Part shown: positions 25,785 to 35,239 of the stretch, piece by piece
Layout of the letters: each line of letters starts with the position of its first letter
Numbering within the stretch: position 1 is the first letter of the stretch
NCBI RefSeq assembly: GCF_037031225.1
Contig: NZ_JAYEZN010000001.1
Location: 930,001 to 994,000 of the forward strand
Direction: 5' to 3'
DNA length: 64,000 bases
Origin: Halorientalis sp. LT38
GTDB taxonomy: Archaea; Halobacteriota; Halobacteria; Halobacteriales; Haloarculaceae
Made by a program: the position numbers and the translations under genes
The notes under the pieces: generated by a model
Seen by the model: only the letters and a program-made list of their open reading frames with translations
What the model was told of the DNA's origin: nothing
The model's database searches: none

Positions 25785-26687
25785 TCAGCGCCAGTCGTAG
25801 ACGGAGACGGCGCGGTCCGTCCGATCGGCCCGGCCGTTAGGGTTGCGCGCCGGCGTCCGGTCGCGCCACCGGGCCCGGACCCCGTCTTTGAGCCCGACCG
25901 CCAGGCCGGTGACGACGTCGCGGCCGTTGCCGAACCACTGCGAGGGCTCGACGGCCCCGTCGGCGACGTCCCGCAGGGCGCCGATGCCGTCCCGTCCGGC
26001 GTGGCCCACCAGGCGACGGACGACCGTCGGCCGGAGCCCGTAGTTCTTCACGAGTCGGTAGGAGAGCGCGCGGTACTTCCAGCGCCAGTCGGTGTCCCTG
26101 ACGCCGCCGTCGGCGCCGTACTCGCCGCGGACGGACATGTCCCCGCGCCAGGTCACCTCGAAGTCGTGGCCGGCGAGTCGGTGGGCCAGGTCCCGGGCCC
26201 CGCCGGTCCGGAGGTACTCGTCGAACCCGTCGACGGCGTCCAGTGCGGCCCGGTCGAACGCCGCGTTGTCGCCGTTGAAGTAGGTGACCGTGCGGCCCTT
26301 GATCGTGGTCGACTCGACGCTCTCGGTCGTCATCCCCGCCTTGAGTTCCTGGTGGGTCGGCCCGGTGACGGCGTCGGCGGTCCCGATACCTCGCTCCAGC
26401 GCGTCGTACCAGTCGTGTTCGACCGCGAGGGCGTGACTGACGAACGCGATCACGTCGCCGCTGGCGCGGTCGAGACCGGCGTTGCGCGCGACGTTCAGCC
26501 GGCGGTCGGCGATCTCGACGAGCACAGATACGTCGTCACGGTCCCGAACCATCCCTGTCGTCCCGTCGGACGACGGGCCGTTGACGACGACGACCTCGGC
26601 CTCGGGCGCGTGGTCGGCGAGGGCGTCGAGACAGCCCGCGAGCCGGTCGCGCCCGTTGAGCGTCGGGACGACCACCGAGAGATCCAT
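25785..26687 (-). CDS. Family 2 glycosyltransferase
   Basis: A 300-residue protein with the GT-A start LSVVVPTLNGRDRLAGCLDAL and the ADRRLNVARNAGLDRASGD segment typical of GT2. The position of the nucleotide-sugar DxD motif reads FVSHALAVEHDW, so the canonical acid pair is not obvious. The remainder (NGDNAAFDRAALDAVDGFDE) fits the acceptor region. No transmembrane helix is evident. It probably adds a sugar to a surface glycan or lipid; the neighbouring methyltransferase on the same strand could act in the same pathway. Confidence 0.8.
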   Translation of the reverse strand: MDLSVVVPTLNGRDRLAGCLDALADHAPEAEVVVVNGPSSDGTTGMVRDRDDVSVLVEIADRRLNVARNAGLDRASGDVIAFVSHALAVEHDWYDALERGIGTADAVTGPTHQELKAGMTTESVESTTIKGRTVTYFNGDNAAFDRAALDAVDGFDEYLRTGGARDLAHRLAGHDFEVTWRGDMSVRGEYGADGGVRDTDWRWKYRALSYRLVKNYGLRPTVVRRLVGHAGRDGIGALRDVADGAVEPSQWFGNGRDVVTGLAVGLKDGVRARWRDRTPARNPNGRADRTDRAVSVYDWR

Positions 26688-26727
26688 ACACCCCGTTCCC
26701 CGCCCGACCCCTAAAAAACTCGCGCCG

Positions 26728-27465
26728 TCAGGGGACCCGAGAGTTCCAGTACGAGACCGACGCCAGCCGCTTGCCCAGCGGCGACCCGATCAGCGTCGTG
26801 TCGATATCGCGGAACACACTCGCCAGTTCGTTCGGGATCTGGCGGTAGAGGCCGTACGGGAACGCGAAGTCGTGATCCGACTCGACGAGGTGGAGGCCCG
26901 CGCTGTCGAGCAGGCGCGACACCTCCCAGCGCGAGTAGAGGCGCGACCCCATCGGGAGCGCCCAGTTGTACAGCGACCGGGTGGTAAAGCGGTTGAACGT
27001 GTCGAAGAATACCTGGTCGCGCGAGACCCGACGCATCTCGCTCAGGAAGGAGGCCGGCTGGTCGGCGAGGTGGAAGAATCGCATCGCCAACACGGAATCG
27101 AAGCTGTCGTCCGGGAACGGGAGCCGCCCGGCGTCGCCCCGCATCAGGTCCATGTTCTCCGCGACGCCGGCCCGTTTCGCCTTCTCTCGGCCCTGCTGGA
27201 GCATCGGCCCGGAGATGTCCAGTCCGACGACGTTGGCCCCCCGTTCGGCCAGCATGACCGTGAACCGGCCGGTCCCGCAGGCGATCTCCAGGACGTCCGA
27301 GTCCTCGACCGGTCCGATGGCGTCGAGGACCGCCTGTTTCTCCCGCCGGTCGATCAGCCGCCCGCCGCGTGAGAACCGTTTTTCCTCGTACTCCTCGGCG
27401 ATGTCGTCTTCCTGATACCACTCCTGTCCCTTCACGGTTTGTCCCTGATTGCCGTACCCGTCCAT
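26728..27465 (-). CDS. Class I SAM-dependent methyltransferase
   Basis: A 245-residue protein with the Rossmann methyltransferase motif VLEIACGTGRFTVMLAERGA (residues about 58-77), motif II ANVVGLDIS and DAGRLPFPDDSFDSVLAMRFFHL (motifs for adenine binding). The C-terminal part has FDTFNRFTTRSLYNWA. The substrate is unknown. It runs in the same direction as the glycosyltransferase gene 40 bp downstream. Confidence 0.85.
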   Translation of the reverse strand: MDGYGNQGQTVKGQEWYQEDDIAEEYEEKRFSRGGRLIDRREKQAVLDAIGPVEDSDVLEIACGTGRFTVMLAERGANVVGLDISGPMLQQGREKAKRAGVAENMDLMRGDAGRLPFPDDSFDSVLAMRFFHLADQPASFLSEMRRVSRDQVFFDTFNRFTTRSLYNWALPMGSRLYSRWEVSRLLDSAGLHLVESDHDFAFPYGLYRQIPNELASVFRDIDTTLIGSPLGKRLASVSYWNSRVP

Positions 27466-27893
27466 AAAACGATACTGAAAGCGGCCGGCGCCGGGTCAGC
27501 CCTGGGCGACGTCGGCCGGTCGGAGTCGTCCGCATCGGGCATGCTCACCCCCACTCGCGGGTCGGCCCGTGGGTTGCGCCCCTCGCGCCGAGCGCGCGGT
27601 GGTGAACAGCAGTCACTTCGCGTCGCCGTCGTAATCGATCCGGACCGGGGTCGGCTGTGGACTTCCGTCCGGAAACAGGGTCGATACGTGGGCGAACGTT
27701 TCCGAATCGGACAGGTCGTGGAAAGATCCGGGTAACGACACCGGACAACCGACGGACTGGAGCGGGGGTATCGGTTGCGGCAATTTGTGTCGGCGGTCTT
27801 TGTATAAGGATGCATAAAACGCACTTAATTATTCCAATTGTTTTGTCATACATATAGCCAACTTTTACCAGTGGGCTCCGGCGACGGGAGTGT
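27466..27893. other. 428-bp intergenic region, promoters only
   Basis: Lies between the divergent methyltransferase and winged-helix genes. The right part (about 27790-27870) is AT-rich and likely holds the promoter of the winged-helix gene. Open frames across it read as random Arg/Pro-rich sequence. No RNA gene or strong hairpin was recognised. Confidence 0.45.
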
Positions 27894-28181
27894 ATGAGCA
27901 CGACGCCGGACGAGAGTCCCCCCGACGGAAGCAACGAGGAGAATCCGCTGGCAGATCCCGAGTTCCGCGAGCGGTTGCGAGAACTCCCGCCGAGCGCGAA
28001 ACTGGTCGCCAAAGTCTTAGAGGGCGACGCGCCGCTCTCGCAGGGCCAGCTGGCCGAGGAGTCGCTGCTGCCCGACCGCACCGTCCGCTACGCGCTGAAC
28101 CGCCTCGAGGAGTCGGAGCTGGTGGGGTCGCGCTACAGCTTCCACGACGCGCGCAAGCAGGTCTACTACCTGAGCGCCTGA
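27894..28181 (+). CDS. Winged-helix transcriptional regulator
   Basis: A 95-residue protein. After a polar N-terminus, residues about 35-90 form a MarR/TrmB-like winged helix (SAKLVAKVLEGDAPLSQGQL, then LPDRTVRYALNRLEE as recognition helix and YSFHDARKQVYYL as wing). This short form is widespread in haloarchaea. It is followed 50 bp later by an MBL hydrolase gene on the same strand. The targets are unknown. Confidence 0.85.
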   Translation: MSTTPDESPPDGSNEENPLADPEFRERLRELPPSAKLVAKVLEGDAPLSQGQLAEESLLPDRTVRYALNRLEESELVGSRYSFHDARKQVYYLSA

Positions 28182-28231
28182 CCGACGCGGGACCGCAGTC
28201 ACTTTCCCCCGGCGCACCCCAGGGGTGGGGT

Positions 28232-29007
28232 ATGAACGTCTCCCGGGAACCCGTCGAGACGCCCACGCGCGGCCCCGGCGGCGCGACGAACGCCTACCTG
28301 CTGGGCCGCGAGGACGCCATGCTCGTCGATCCGGCCGACAGGACGGACGACCTGGACGCGATCCTCGCAGACGCCACAGTCTCCCACGTGGCGGTCACGC
28401 ACCACCATCCGGACCACGTCGGCGCCGTTGCCGACTACGCCGATTCGTGCGACGCGACCCTCTGGGCTCGCGCCGGCCGCGCCGACGAGTTCGAGCGAAC
28501 CGTCGGCACGGCCCCCGACCGACTCTTCCGACCCGGCGACAGCATCGAGACCGACCAGGGCCCAGTCCGGATCCTCGACACGCCGGGCCACGCGCCCGAG
28601 CACGTCGCGTTCGTCTGGGATCGCGGTGCGCTGGTCGGCGACCTCGCCGTGGCCGCCGGCAGCGTCGTCGTCGGCGCGCCGGAGGGAGACATGCGCGCCT
28701 ACGTCACCAGCCTCCGCCGCCTCCGCGCCCGGGGCTTCGAGACGCTCTATCCGGGTCACGGACCGGTGATCGAGGATCCAGGAGGGACACTCGACCGACT
28801 GATCGAACATCGGCTCGACCGCGAGGACCGCGTCCGTCGCGCCGTCACGGCCGAGGGAGCCAGAACGGTCGACGAGGTCCTCGACGCGGCCTACGACAAG
28901 GACCTCACCGGCGTGCGTGACCTCGCGCGGGCGACCGTCGCCGCCCACCTCGAAAAGCTGGCCGTCGAAATGGACCTCGACTTCGACGGTGAGCGGGCAA
29001 CGCCCCG

Positions 29008-29011
<4 letters not shown>
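28232..29011 (+). CDS. MBL-fold metallo-hydrolase
   Basis: A 259-residue metallo-beta-lactamase-fold protein. Metal ligands are visible in THHHPDHVGAV (HxHxDH), TPGHAPEHVAF, VVGAPEGDMRAY and LYPGHGPVIEDP. The C-terminal helical region (about 195-250) resembles the winged domain of LACTB2-like hydrolases. The likely activity is thioester or phosphodiester hydrolysis; the substrate is open. Its stop overlaps that of the convergent MoxR gene through CTAG. Confidence 0.85.
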
Positions 29012-29955
<944 letters not shown>

Positions 29956-30061
29956 GTGCCGTCCATCCACGTCCCGTCATTTAGACGTTGGGTCGCTGAA
30001 ACGAAGCGGGCGTCTCCCGAATCGAAACGGATAAACACCAACCGGCAGAAGAATCGAGTGA

Positions 30062-30146
30062 GCCGAGGTAGCCTAGCCTGGCCAAGGCGGTTGCTTCGAG
30101 AGCAACTGTCCTCACGGACTCAGGAGTTCAAATCTCCTCCTCGGCG
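30062..30146 (+). tRNA. tRNA-Ser (anticodon CGA)
   Basis: The acceptor stem pairs GCCGAGG (30062-30068) with CCTCGGC (30139-30145), followed by discriminator G. The anticodon loop TTCGAGA is held by GTTGC/GCAAC and reads CGA, decoding UCG. The long variable arm (GTCC-TCAC-GGAC) is that of a class II serine tRNA, and the T-arm is GGAG-TTCAAAT-CTCC. CCA is not encoded. The 3' half is repeated downstream (see the repeats). Confidence 0.92.
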
Positions 30147-30208
30147 CTTCTGCCGACGCAAGCCGACGAGCAACGCGAGTCGGTACCGTCGGCAGAGCGG
30201 CGAGTGGA
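30126..30208 (+). repeat. tRNA 3'-end repeat, copy 1 (within the tRNA and its downstream flank)
   Basis: Starts with GTTCAAATCTCCTCCTCGGC, the T-loop and acceptor end of tRNA-Ser, and continues about 60 bp beyond the tRNA. The whole 83 bp recurs at 30402-30484 with only a few substitutions, 276 bp apart. Confidence 0.75.
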
Positions 30209-30274
30209 ATTTGAATGAGGGGAGTCGCAGCCCGCGCAACGAGCGAAGCGAGTGAGCAGGACCGTCTTCGCGTG

Positions 30275-30295
30275 GTTCAAATCTCCTCCTCGGCG
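30275..30295 (+). repeat. tRNA-Ser 3'-end repeat, copy 2
   Basis: An exact 21-bp copy of the T-loop, T-stem and acceptor 3' strand of the tRNA, beginning GTTCAAATC. The sequence after it differs from copies 1 and 3. Confidence 0.8.
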
Positions 30296-30401
30296 TTTTT
30301 CACGAGCCAACTCGGCGAGTGGAAACGCCGTCGAGATTTGAGCAGACGAGTCGCAGCCCCGGAACGGTGCGAAGCACCGCACGCCCGGAACGTCTCGGCG
30401 T

Positions 30402-30484
30402 GTTCAAATCTCCTCCTCGGCGCTTCTGTCGACGCAAGCCGACGAGCCCCGCGAGTCGGTACCGTCGGCTGAGCGGCGAGCAAC
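30402..30484 (+). repeat. tRNA-Ser 3'-end repeat, copy 3 with extended flank
   Basis: The first 21 bp are an exact copy of the tRNA 3' end; the following 62 bp repeat the tRNA's own downstream flank with a few changes. The copy ends just before the small membrane gene at 30500. Confidence 0.8.
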
Positions 30485-30499
30485 ACGCGAGCGAGAAGG

Positions 30500-30778
30500 T
30501 CACCGAATCCGTCGAACGATGGCCAGCACACCGAAGGCGGCTGCGGCGATGACGGAGAGGCCGCCGAGCGCGTTGAAGGCGGGGAGCGACGTCCGGTTAC
30601 AGCCGTCGGTCACGACGACGGCGAAGCGCTCCCAGTCGAGGCCGAGGAAGCGGGGATCGCCGACGACCGTGCAGGCCCGGGCGGTCCGAGAGATGAACCC
30701 CGAGGCGGTGATCGACCCGAGGAAGAAGAAGGCAAAGGCGAGGACGAAGCAGGCCGCCGCGGCCCGTTTGAAGTCCAT
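30500..30778 (-). CDS. Small membrane protein, function unknown
   Basis: A 92-residue protein with hydrophobic segments at about 6-28 and 69-88. Between them is an outside-type loop with two cysteines (ARACTVVG, DGCNRTS) that could form a disulfide. No family is recognised. It sits between the tRNA repeat region and the divergent P450 gene. Confidence 0.6.
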   Translation of the reverse strand: MDFKRAAAACFVLAFAFFFLGSITASGFISRTARACTVVGDPRFLGLDWERFAVVVTDGCNRTSLPAFNALGGLSVIAAAAFGVLAIVRRIR

Positions 30779-30899
30779 GGGGTACCCTTCCGGAGCGGGA
30801 CTATCAAGCTATCGGCAACAGCATCGGTCCCGCGCCCCCTCTTCAACACCCCGAGAAGCGAGCCAGAGAAACCAAGGGCCGACGGCCGGTTGTGAACGC

Positions 30900-32228
30900 A
30901 TGGCAGAGTCAGACGCGGGTGGGCTGGAGGGGCCGGACGGCTGGCCGGTCGTCGGCAACACGTTCCAGTTCGCGCGCGATCCGTTCTCGTTCTACGAGCG
31001 GTGTGCGGACATGGGCGACGTCGTGCCCTACGAGATCGCGGGGCGGACGTTCTACCTCGTCTCCCATCCCGAGGCGATCGAGCGAGTGCTCTCGACGGAA
31101 CACGGGACGTTCGAGAAGGGAAGTTTCCAGCGCGAGCAGTTGAGCGGGATTCTGGGCGAGGGGTTGCTGACGAGCGAGGGCGAGCGGTGGCGCGAGCAGC
31201 GCCAGCGCATCCAGCCCACCTTCGGGCCGGAGAAGATCGACTCCTACGTCGGGATCATGACCGACTGCGCGACGGACGCGGCCGAGCGCTGGCGGGGCGA
31301 GCAGCGAATCGCGGTCGACGACGAGATGCGCCGCATCACCGTCCAGATTCTGGCGCGTTCGCTGTTCGGGACGGACATCAGCGACCACGTCGAGACCATC
31401 GCCGAGGCTATGGGCGACATCGGCGCGCAGGCGGAAGCGCCGGCAGCGGCGGCCCTGCTCCCCGAGTGGGTGCCGACGCCCTGGGATCGGCGGGCCCGGC
31501 GCGGCGTCGAGGCCATCGACGGCGTGATCGAGGACCTGATCGACCGCCGGCGGGGCGACGCCGAGGGTCGGGACGACCTGCTGTCGACGCTGCTTGTGGC
31601 CCACGAGGAGGGCGAGATCCGGCGGGGGACGCTCCGCGATCAGCTGGTGACCTTCCTGCTCGCGGGCCACGAGACCACGTCGCTGGCGCTTTCCTACACC
31701 TGGTACCTGCTGGCCGAGAACCCCGACACGCGCGAGCGACTCCACGCAGAGGTCGACGACGTGCTGGGCGGAGCGGTGCCGACGATGGCCGATCTCGGCG
31801 ACCTGAAATACACCGAGCGAGTGGTGACCGAGGCGATGCGATACTACCCGCCGGTCCACCGGGTGGTCCGGGAAGCCAGCGAGGACGTCGAGTTGCAGGG
31901 GCGGTCGATCGAGGCGGGGTCCATCCTCACGATGCCGCAGTGGATCGTCCACCGGGACCGGCGGTGGTACGACGACCCCCTGAGGTTCCGACCGGAGCGG
32001 TGGGCGGGTGACAGCGATCGGCCTGACTACGCGTACTTCCCGTTCGGCGGCGGCCCCCGGCGGTGCATCGGGATGCGGTTCGCGAAACTGGAGGCCCAGC
32101 TCATCCTCGCGACGCTCGCACGAGCGCACCGGCTGGAACTGGCAGGAGAGGGCGGGCCGCTGGAGCTACAGTCGGGCGTGACCGCGTCACCGGCCGAGCC
32201 CGTCGAGATGATTCCGCGAGCGCGGTGA
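30900..32228 (+). CDS. Cytochrome P450
   Basis: A 442-residue P450 monooxygenase. The heme-thiolate loop FPFGGGPRRCIGMRFAKLE near 380-398 carries the cysteine ligand. The I-helix oxygen-binding motif LLAGHETTS and the ExxR motif (EAMR) are intact. No membrane anchor is visible, so it should be soluble and take electrons from a ferredoxin. Haloarchaeal P450s of this type (CYP174-like) have no settled substrate. No redox partner is adjacent. Confidence 0.93.
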   Translation: MAESDAGGLEGPDGWPVVGNTFQFARDPFSFYERCADMGDVVPYEIAGRTFYLVSHPEAIERVLSTEHGTFEKGSFQREQLSGILGEGLLTSEGERWREQRQRIQPTFGPEKIDSYVGIMTDCATDAAERWRGEQRIAVDDEMRRITVQILARSLFGTDISDHVETIAEAMGDIGAQAEAPAAAALLPEWVPTPWDRRARRGVEAIDGVIEDLIDRRRGDAEGRDDLLSTLLVAHEEGEIRRGTLRDQLVTFLLAGHETTSLALSYTWYLLAENPDTRERLHAEVDDVLGGAVPTMADLGDLKYTERVVTEAMRYYPPVHRVVREASEDVELQGRSIEAGSILTMPQWIVHRDRRWYDDPLRFRPERWAGDSDRPDYAYFPFGGGPRRCIGMRFAKLEAQLILATLARAHRLELAGEGGPLELQSGVTASPAEPVEMIPRAR

Positions 32229-32230
32229 GC

Positions 32231-32290
32231 ACTCCGTTCGTTCTCAGCCCCACGCTCCGCGGGTCGCTTCGCTCCCCGCTCCGCCTCGAG
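32231..32290 (+). repeat. 60-bp direct repeat, copy 1
   Basis: Starts ACTCCGTTCGTTCTCA and ends CGCCTCGAG. Recurs at 32355-32414 with 3 substitutions, 124 bp apart. It starts just after the P450 stop codon. Confidence 0.75.
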
Positions 32291-32295
32291 GTCCT

Positions 32296-32341
32296 CGAAA
32301 ATCGCAGATTTTCGGGATCACGAGACGGCTCCGCCGTCTCG
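32296..32341. terminator. Two adjacent hairpins after the P450 gene
   Basis: CGAAAATC/GATTTTCG (32296-32314, 3-nt loop GCA) and CGAGACGGC/GCCGTCTCG (32321-32341, 3-nt loop) are strong tight hairpins between two convergent genes and between the two copies of the 60-bp repeat. They could end transcription from both sides. Confidence 0.45.
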
Positions 32342-32354
32342 AACGATCTCTCTC

Positions 32355-32414
32355 ACTCCGTTCGTTCTCACCCGCACGCTCCGCGGGTCGCTCCGCTCCC
32401 CGCTCCGCCTCGAG
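32355..32414 (+). repeat. 60-bp direct repeat, copy 2
   Basis: The second copy of the 32231-32290 sequence (57 of 60 identical). It runs into the hairpin at 32411-32443. Confidence 0.75.
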
Positions 32415-32443
32415 ATCTCCCTCACTCCGTTCGGTCGATCTCG
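32411..32443. other. Hairpin with ACTCCGTTC-type loop overlapping a gene end
   Basis: CGAGATC and GATCTCG enclose a 19-nt loop that, on the minus strand, contains GAACGGAGTGA. The TGA of this motif is the stop codon of the 83-residue membrane protein gene. The same 11-nt motif forms the loop of hairpins at 21026-21054 and 60856-60882. Confidence 0.5.
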
Positions 32444-32673
32444 CCTGTCACATCCCCAGTACGATCCGCCGCGAACCCGGTCCGGAAGGCGATGTAGCCG
32501 AGCACGCAGATGAACAGGATCGGGGGCATGATCATGAAGCCCCAGAGCCCGTCGAGTCCCCAGAGCAGGATGAGGAGGAGGGACGAGAATCCGAGCAGGA
32601 AGAAGGGCACCACGGCCAGGATCGCCCACTTCCGGTCGAGTCCGGGCCCTTCGTCGGACACGAGTTCGTCCAT
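32422..32673 (-). CDS. Small haloarchaeal membrane protein
   Basis: An 83-residue protein with an acidic N-terminus and two hydrophobic helices (about 16-37 and 43-63, including MIMPPILFICVLGYIAF). I know no function for this type. Its last four codons and stop lie in the loop of a hairpin. Convergent with the P450 gene. Confidence 0.65.
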   Translation of the reverse strand: MDELVSDEGPGLDRKWAILAVVPFFLLGFSSLLLILLWGLDGLWGFMIMPPILFICVLGYIAFRTGFAADRTGDVTGEIDRTE

Positions 32674-32833
32674 AACCGGGGTACGACACGCGCGGTAAAA
32701 AGCGTCGCGTTGTCCGCCACCGCACCCCGCGGCCGAGTTGTTAACAAAATCGACGTCAGTTATTAAGGAAAGGCAGGACGGGGTGGGGGTGTAACAGCGC
32801 GATTAATAAGTCGCGAGGGGCTAGTCCCCGCCA

Positions 32834-35158
32834 ATGAGTCGCGATGCTGCGACGGACGGGGCCGGTGGCGAGGAGCCGGTCGAGGGCGTCCAGTACCGGC
32901 TATCGGTCCCGGACATGGACTGCCCCTCCTGTGCCGGAAAGGTCGAAAATGCCATCGACGGCGTCGACGGCGTGAGCGCCGCGGAGTTCAGTCCGGCGAC
33001 CGGGGTCGTGACGCTGACCGCGGCCTCGGAGCGAGCGCGGGACGACGCGGTCGCGGCGGCGGAAGCGGCCGGCTACGACGTGGTCGACGTCGCCGAGGCC
33101 GGGGCCGGACGGGCGGGTCCCGCCGCGGCGGAGCCGGTCTGGCGGACCAGCCGGGCGATGAAGACGGCCGTCGGCGGCGTCCTGCTGCTCGCGGGCCTCT
33201 TCGTCCATTTCCTCCCGTTCGGACTCGACAGCGTGCTCGCCACGCCGTTCGGGCACCCCTTCTTCCTCTCCGATGCCATCCTGTTGATCGCCGTCGCGGT
33301 CGGCGGCGAGGTGATCGTCCGGAACGGCTTCTACTCCGCCCGGAACCTGAGTCTCGACATCGACTTCCTGATGAGCGTCGCGGTGCTGGGCGCGACGACC
33401 GTCTCCCTCCTGACGCCCGAGCGCCTGCTCGTCGAGGCGGCGTCGCTGGCCGTCCTCTTCAACGTCGCCGAACTACTGGAGCGCCACGCCGTCGACCGGG
33501 CCCGCAACTCCCTGACCGAGCTGCTGGAACTGGCGCCCGACCGGGCCCTGGTGCGTCGCGACGGGGAACTGACCGAGGTCCCTGCTGGTGACGTCGCCGT
33601 CGGCGAGACGGTCGTGGTCGAACCCGGCGAGAAGGTACCCCTCGACGGCGAGGTGACGGACGGGGAGAGCGCCGTCGACGAGGCGCCGATCACGGGTGAG
33701 AGCGTCCCGGTCGACAAGACCGTCGGCGACGAGGTGTACGCGGGGTCGATCAACCAGAGCGGCTACCTCGAGTTCTCCGTGACCGCGGGGGCCGACGACA
33801 CGACCCTCTCGCGGGTGATCGACCTCGTCGAGAGCGCACAGGAGCGCAAGACGAAACGCGAGCAGTTCGTCGACCGCTTCGCCGGCTACTACACGCCGGT
33901 CGTCGTCGCGGCGGCGATCCTGACCGCGACCGTCCCGTCGCTGGTCTTCGGCCTGCCGGCCGTCGAGTGGGTCGTCCGCGGCATCACCTTCCTCGTGATC
34001 GCCTGCCCCTGCGCGTTCGTCATCTCGACGCCCGTCACCGTCGTCTCGGGGGTCACGAGTGCCGCGCGCAACGGCGTCCTCGTCAAGGGCGGCGACCACC
34101 TGGAGGCGATGGGGGAGGTCGACGCCATCGCGCTGGACAAGACGGGGACGCTGACGACCGGCGACCTCGGCGTGACCGACGTCGTCCCGCTCCACGGGAA
34201 CGAGGCGGCCGACGTGCTCCGGTGTGCGCGCGGCCTCGAAGCCCGGAGCGAGCACCCCATCGCCGCGGCCATCGTCGGCCACGCCAGCGCCGAGGGGGTC
34301 GCGGACGGCGACCGCGAGGTCGAGGACTTCGAGAGCCTCACCGGGCAGGGCGTCCGCGCCGACCTCGGGGGCGCGACCCACTACGCCGGCAAGCCCGCCC
34401 TCTTCGAGGACCTCGGGTTCGAACTGGATCACGTCCACTTCACGACCGGCGCGGGCGAACTCCCGGACAGCGCCCGCGAACGCTGCGAGCGCGAGGGCTG
34501 TCTCGACCTCGTCGAGGACACCATCCCGCGGCTCCAGGCCGAGGGCAAGACGGTGATCCTCGTCGGGACAGAAGACGAACTCGAGGGCCTGATCGCCGTC
34601 TCCGACACGATCCGACCGAACGCGGCCCGGACGGTCGCGGCCCTCCGAAAGCAGGGGCTGACCACCGTGATGCTCACCGGCGACAACGAGGGGACCGCCC
34701 GCGCCGTCGCCGAGGAGGTGGGCGTCGACGAGTTCCGCGCCGGCCTGCTCCCCGAGGAGAAGGTCAACGCCGTCGAGGCGCTCCAGGACGAGTACGGCGA
34801 GGTTGCGATGGTCGGCGACGGCATCAACGACGCGCCCGCGCTGGCGACCGCCGACGTGGGCGTCGCGATGGGCGCCGCGGGGTCCGACACCGCCATCGAG
34901 ACCGCCGACGTGGCGCTGCTGGGCGACGACCTCACGCGCCTGCCGTACCTCTCGAAACTCTCCCGGCGGGCCAACGGCGTCATCCGACAGAACATCTGGG
35001 GCTCGCTCGGTGTGAAAGCCGTCCTCGCGCTGGGCATCCCCTTCGGGTTCGTCACCGTCATCCACGCCGTCCTCATCGGGGACGTGGGCATGACCAGCGC
35101 CATCACCGGAAACGCGATGCGGCTGGCGCGGCTCGAACCCGACGACCTGCTGGAGTAG
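32834..35158 (+). CDS. Zn/Cd-type heavy-metal P-type ATPase
   Basis: A 774-residue P1B ATPase. The N-terminal HMA domain has MDCPSC (Cys30, Cys33). The transmembrane metal site is IACPCAFVISTPV, and the ISTP continuation is that of ZntA/CadA exporters rather than the LATP of copper ATPases. Catalytic motifs are TGES, DKTGTLT, SEHPIAAA and GDGINDAP. It should pump Zn2+, Cd2+ or Pb2+ out of the cell. No metal regulator is adjacent; the wide upstream region suggests its own promoter. Confidence 0.92.
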   Translation: MSRDAATDGAGGEEPVEGVQYRLSVPDMDCPSCAGKVENAIDGVDGVSAAEFSPATGVVTLTAASERARDDAVAAAEAAGYDVVDVAEAGAGRAGPAAAEPVWRTSRAMKTAVGGVLLLAGLFVHFLPFGLDSVLATPFGHPFFLSDAILLIAVAVGGEVIVRNGFYSARNLSLDIDFLMSVAVLGATTVSLLTPERLLVEAASLAVLFNVAELLERHAVDRARNSLTELLELAPDRALVRRDGELTEVPAGDVAVGETVVVEPGEKVPLDGEVTDGESAVDEAPITGESVPVDKTVGDEVYAGSINQSGYLEFSVTAGADDTTLSRVIDLVESAQERKTKREQFVDRFAGYYTPVVVAAAILTATVPSLVFGLPAVEWVVRGITFLVIACPCAFVISTPVTVVSGVTSAARNGVLVKGGDHLEAMGEVDAIALDKTGTLTTGDLGVTDVVPLHGNEAADVLRCARGLEARSEHPIAAAIVGHASAEGVADGDREVEDFESLTGQGVRADLGGATHYAGKPALFEDLGFELDHVHFTTGAGELPDSARERCEREGCLDLVEDTIPRLQAEGKTVILVGTEDELEGLIAVSDTIRPNAARTVAALRKQGLTTVMLTGDNEGTARAVAEEVGVDEFRAGLLPEEKVNAVEALQDEYGEVAMVGDGINDAPALATADVGVAMGAAGSDTAIETADVALLGDDLTRLPYLSKLSRRANGVIRQNIWGSLGVKAVLALGIPFGFVTVIHAVLIGDVGMTSAITGNAMRLARLEPDDLLE

Positions 35159-35239
35159 CTACTCCCCGTTTCAGTAACTAAGTGGGAATCGTATCTTTTC
35201 TGGGGAACGTTTTTGACTCGGCCCACCGTACGGTTACCC

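Larger units (their letters stand above)
30147..30499. other. Repeat-filled region downstream of tRNA-Ser
   Basis: No gene. It holds two further copies of the tRNA T-arm/acceptor end. Each is preceded by an inverted copy of the T-loop (30209-30215; 30333-30341) and by a shared block GAGTCGCAGCCC (30222-30233; 30348-30359). The arrangement therefore repeats as unit A (about 30205-30295) and unit B (about 30320-30422). Confidence 0.7.

Noticed and set aside
30126-30484. CRISPR-like array downstream of tRNA-Ser
   Set aside because: There are only three copies, spacers are 106-128 bp and themselves share a block, repeats equal the tRNA 3' end, and no cas gene is near.
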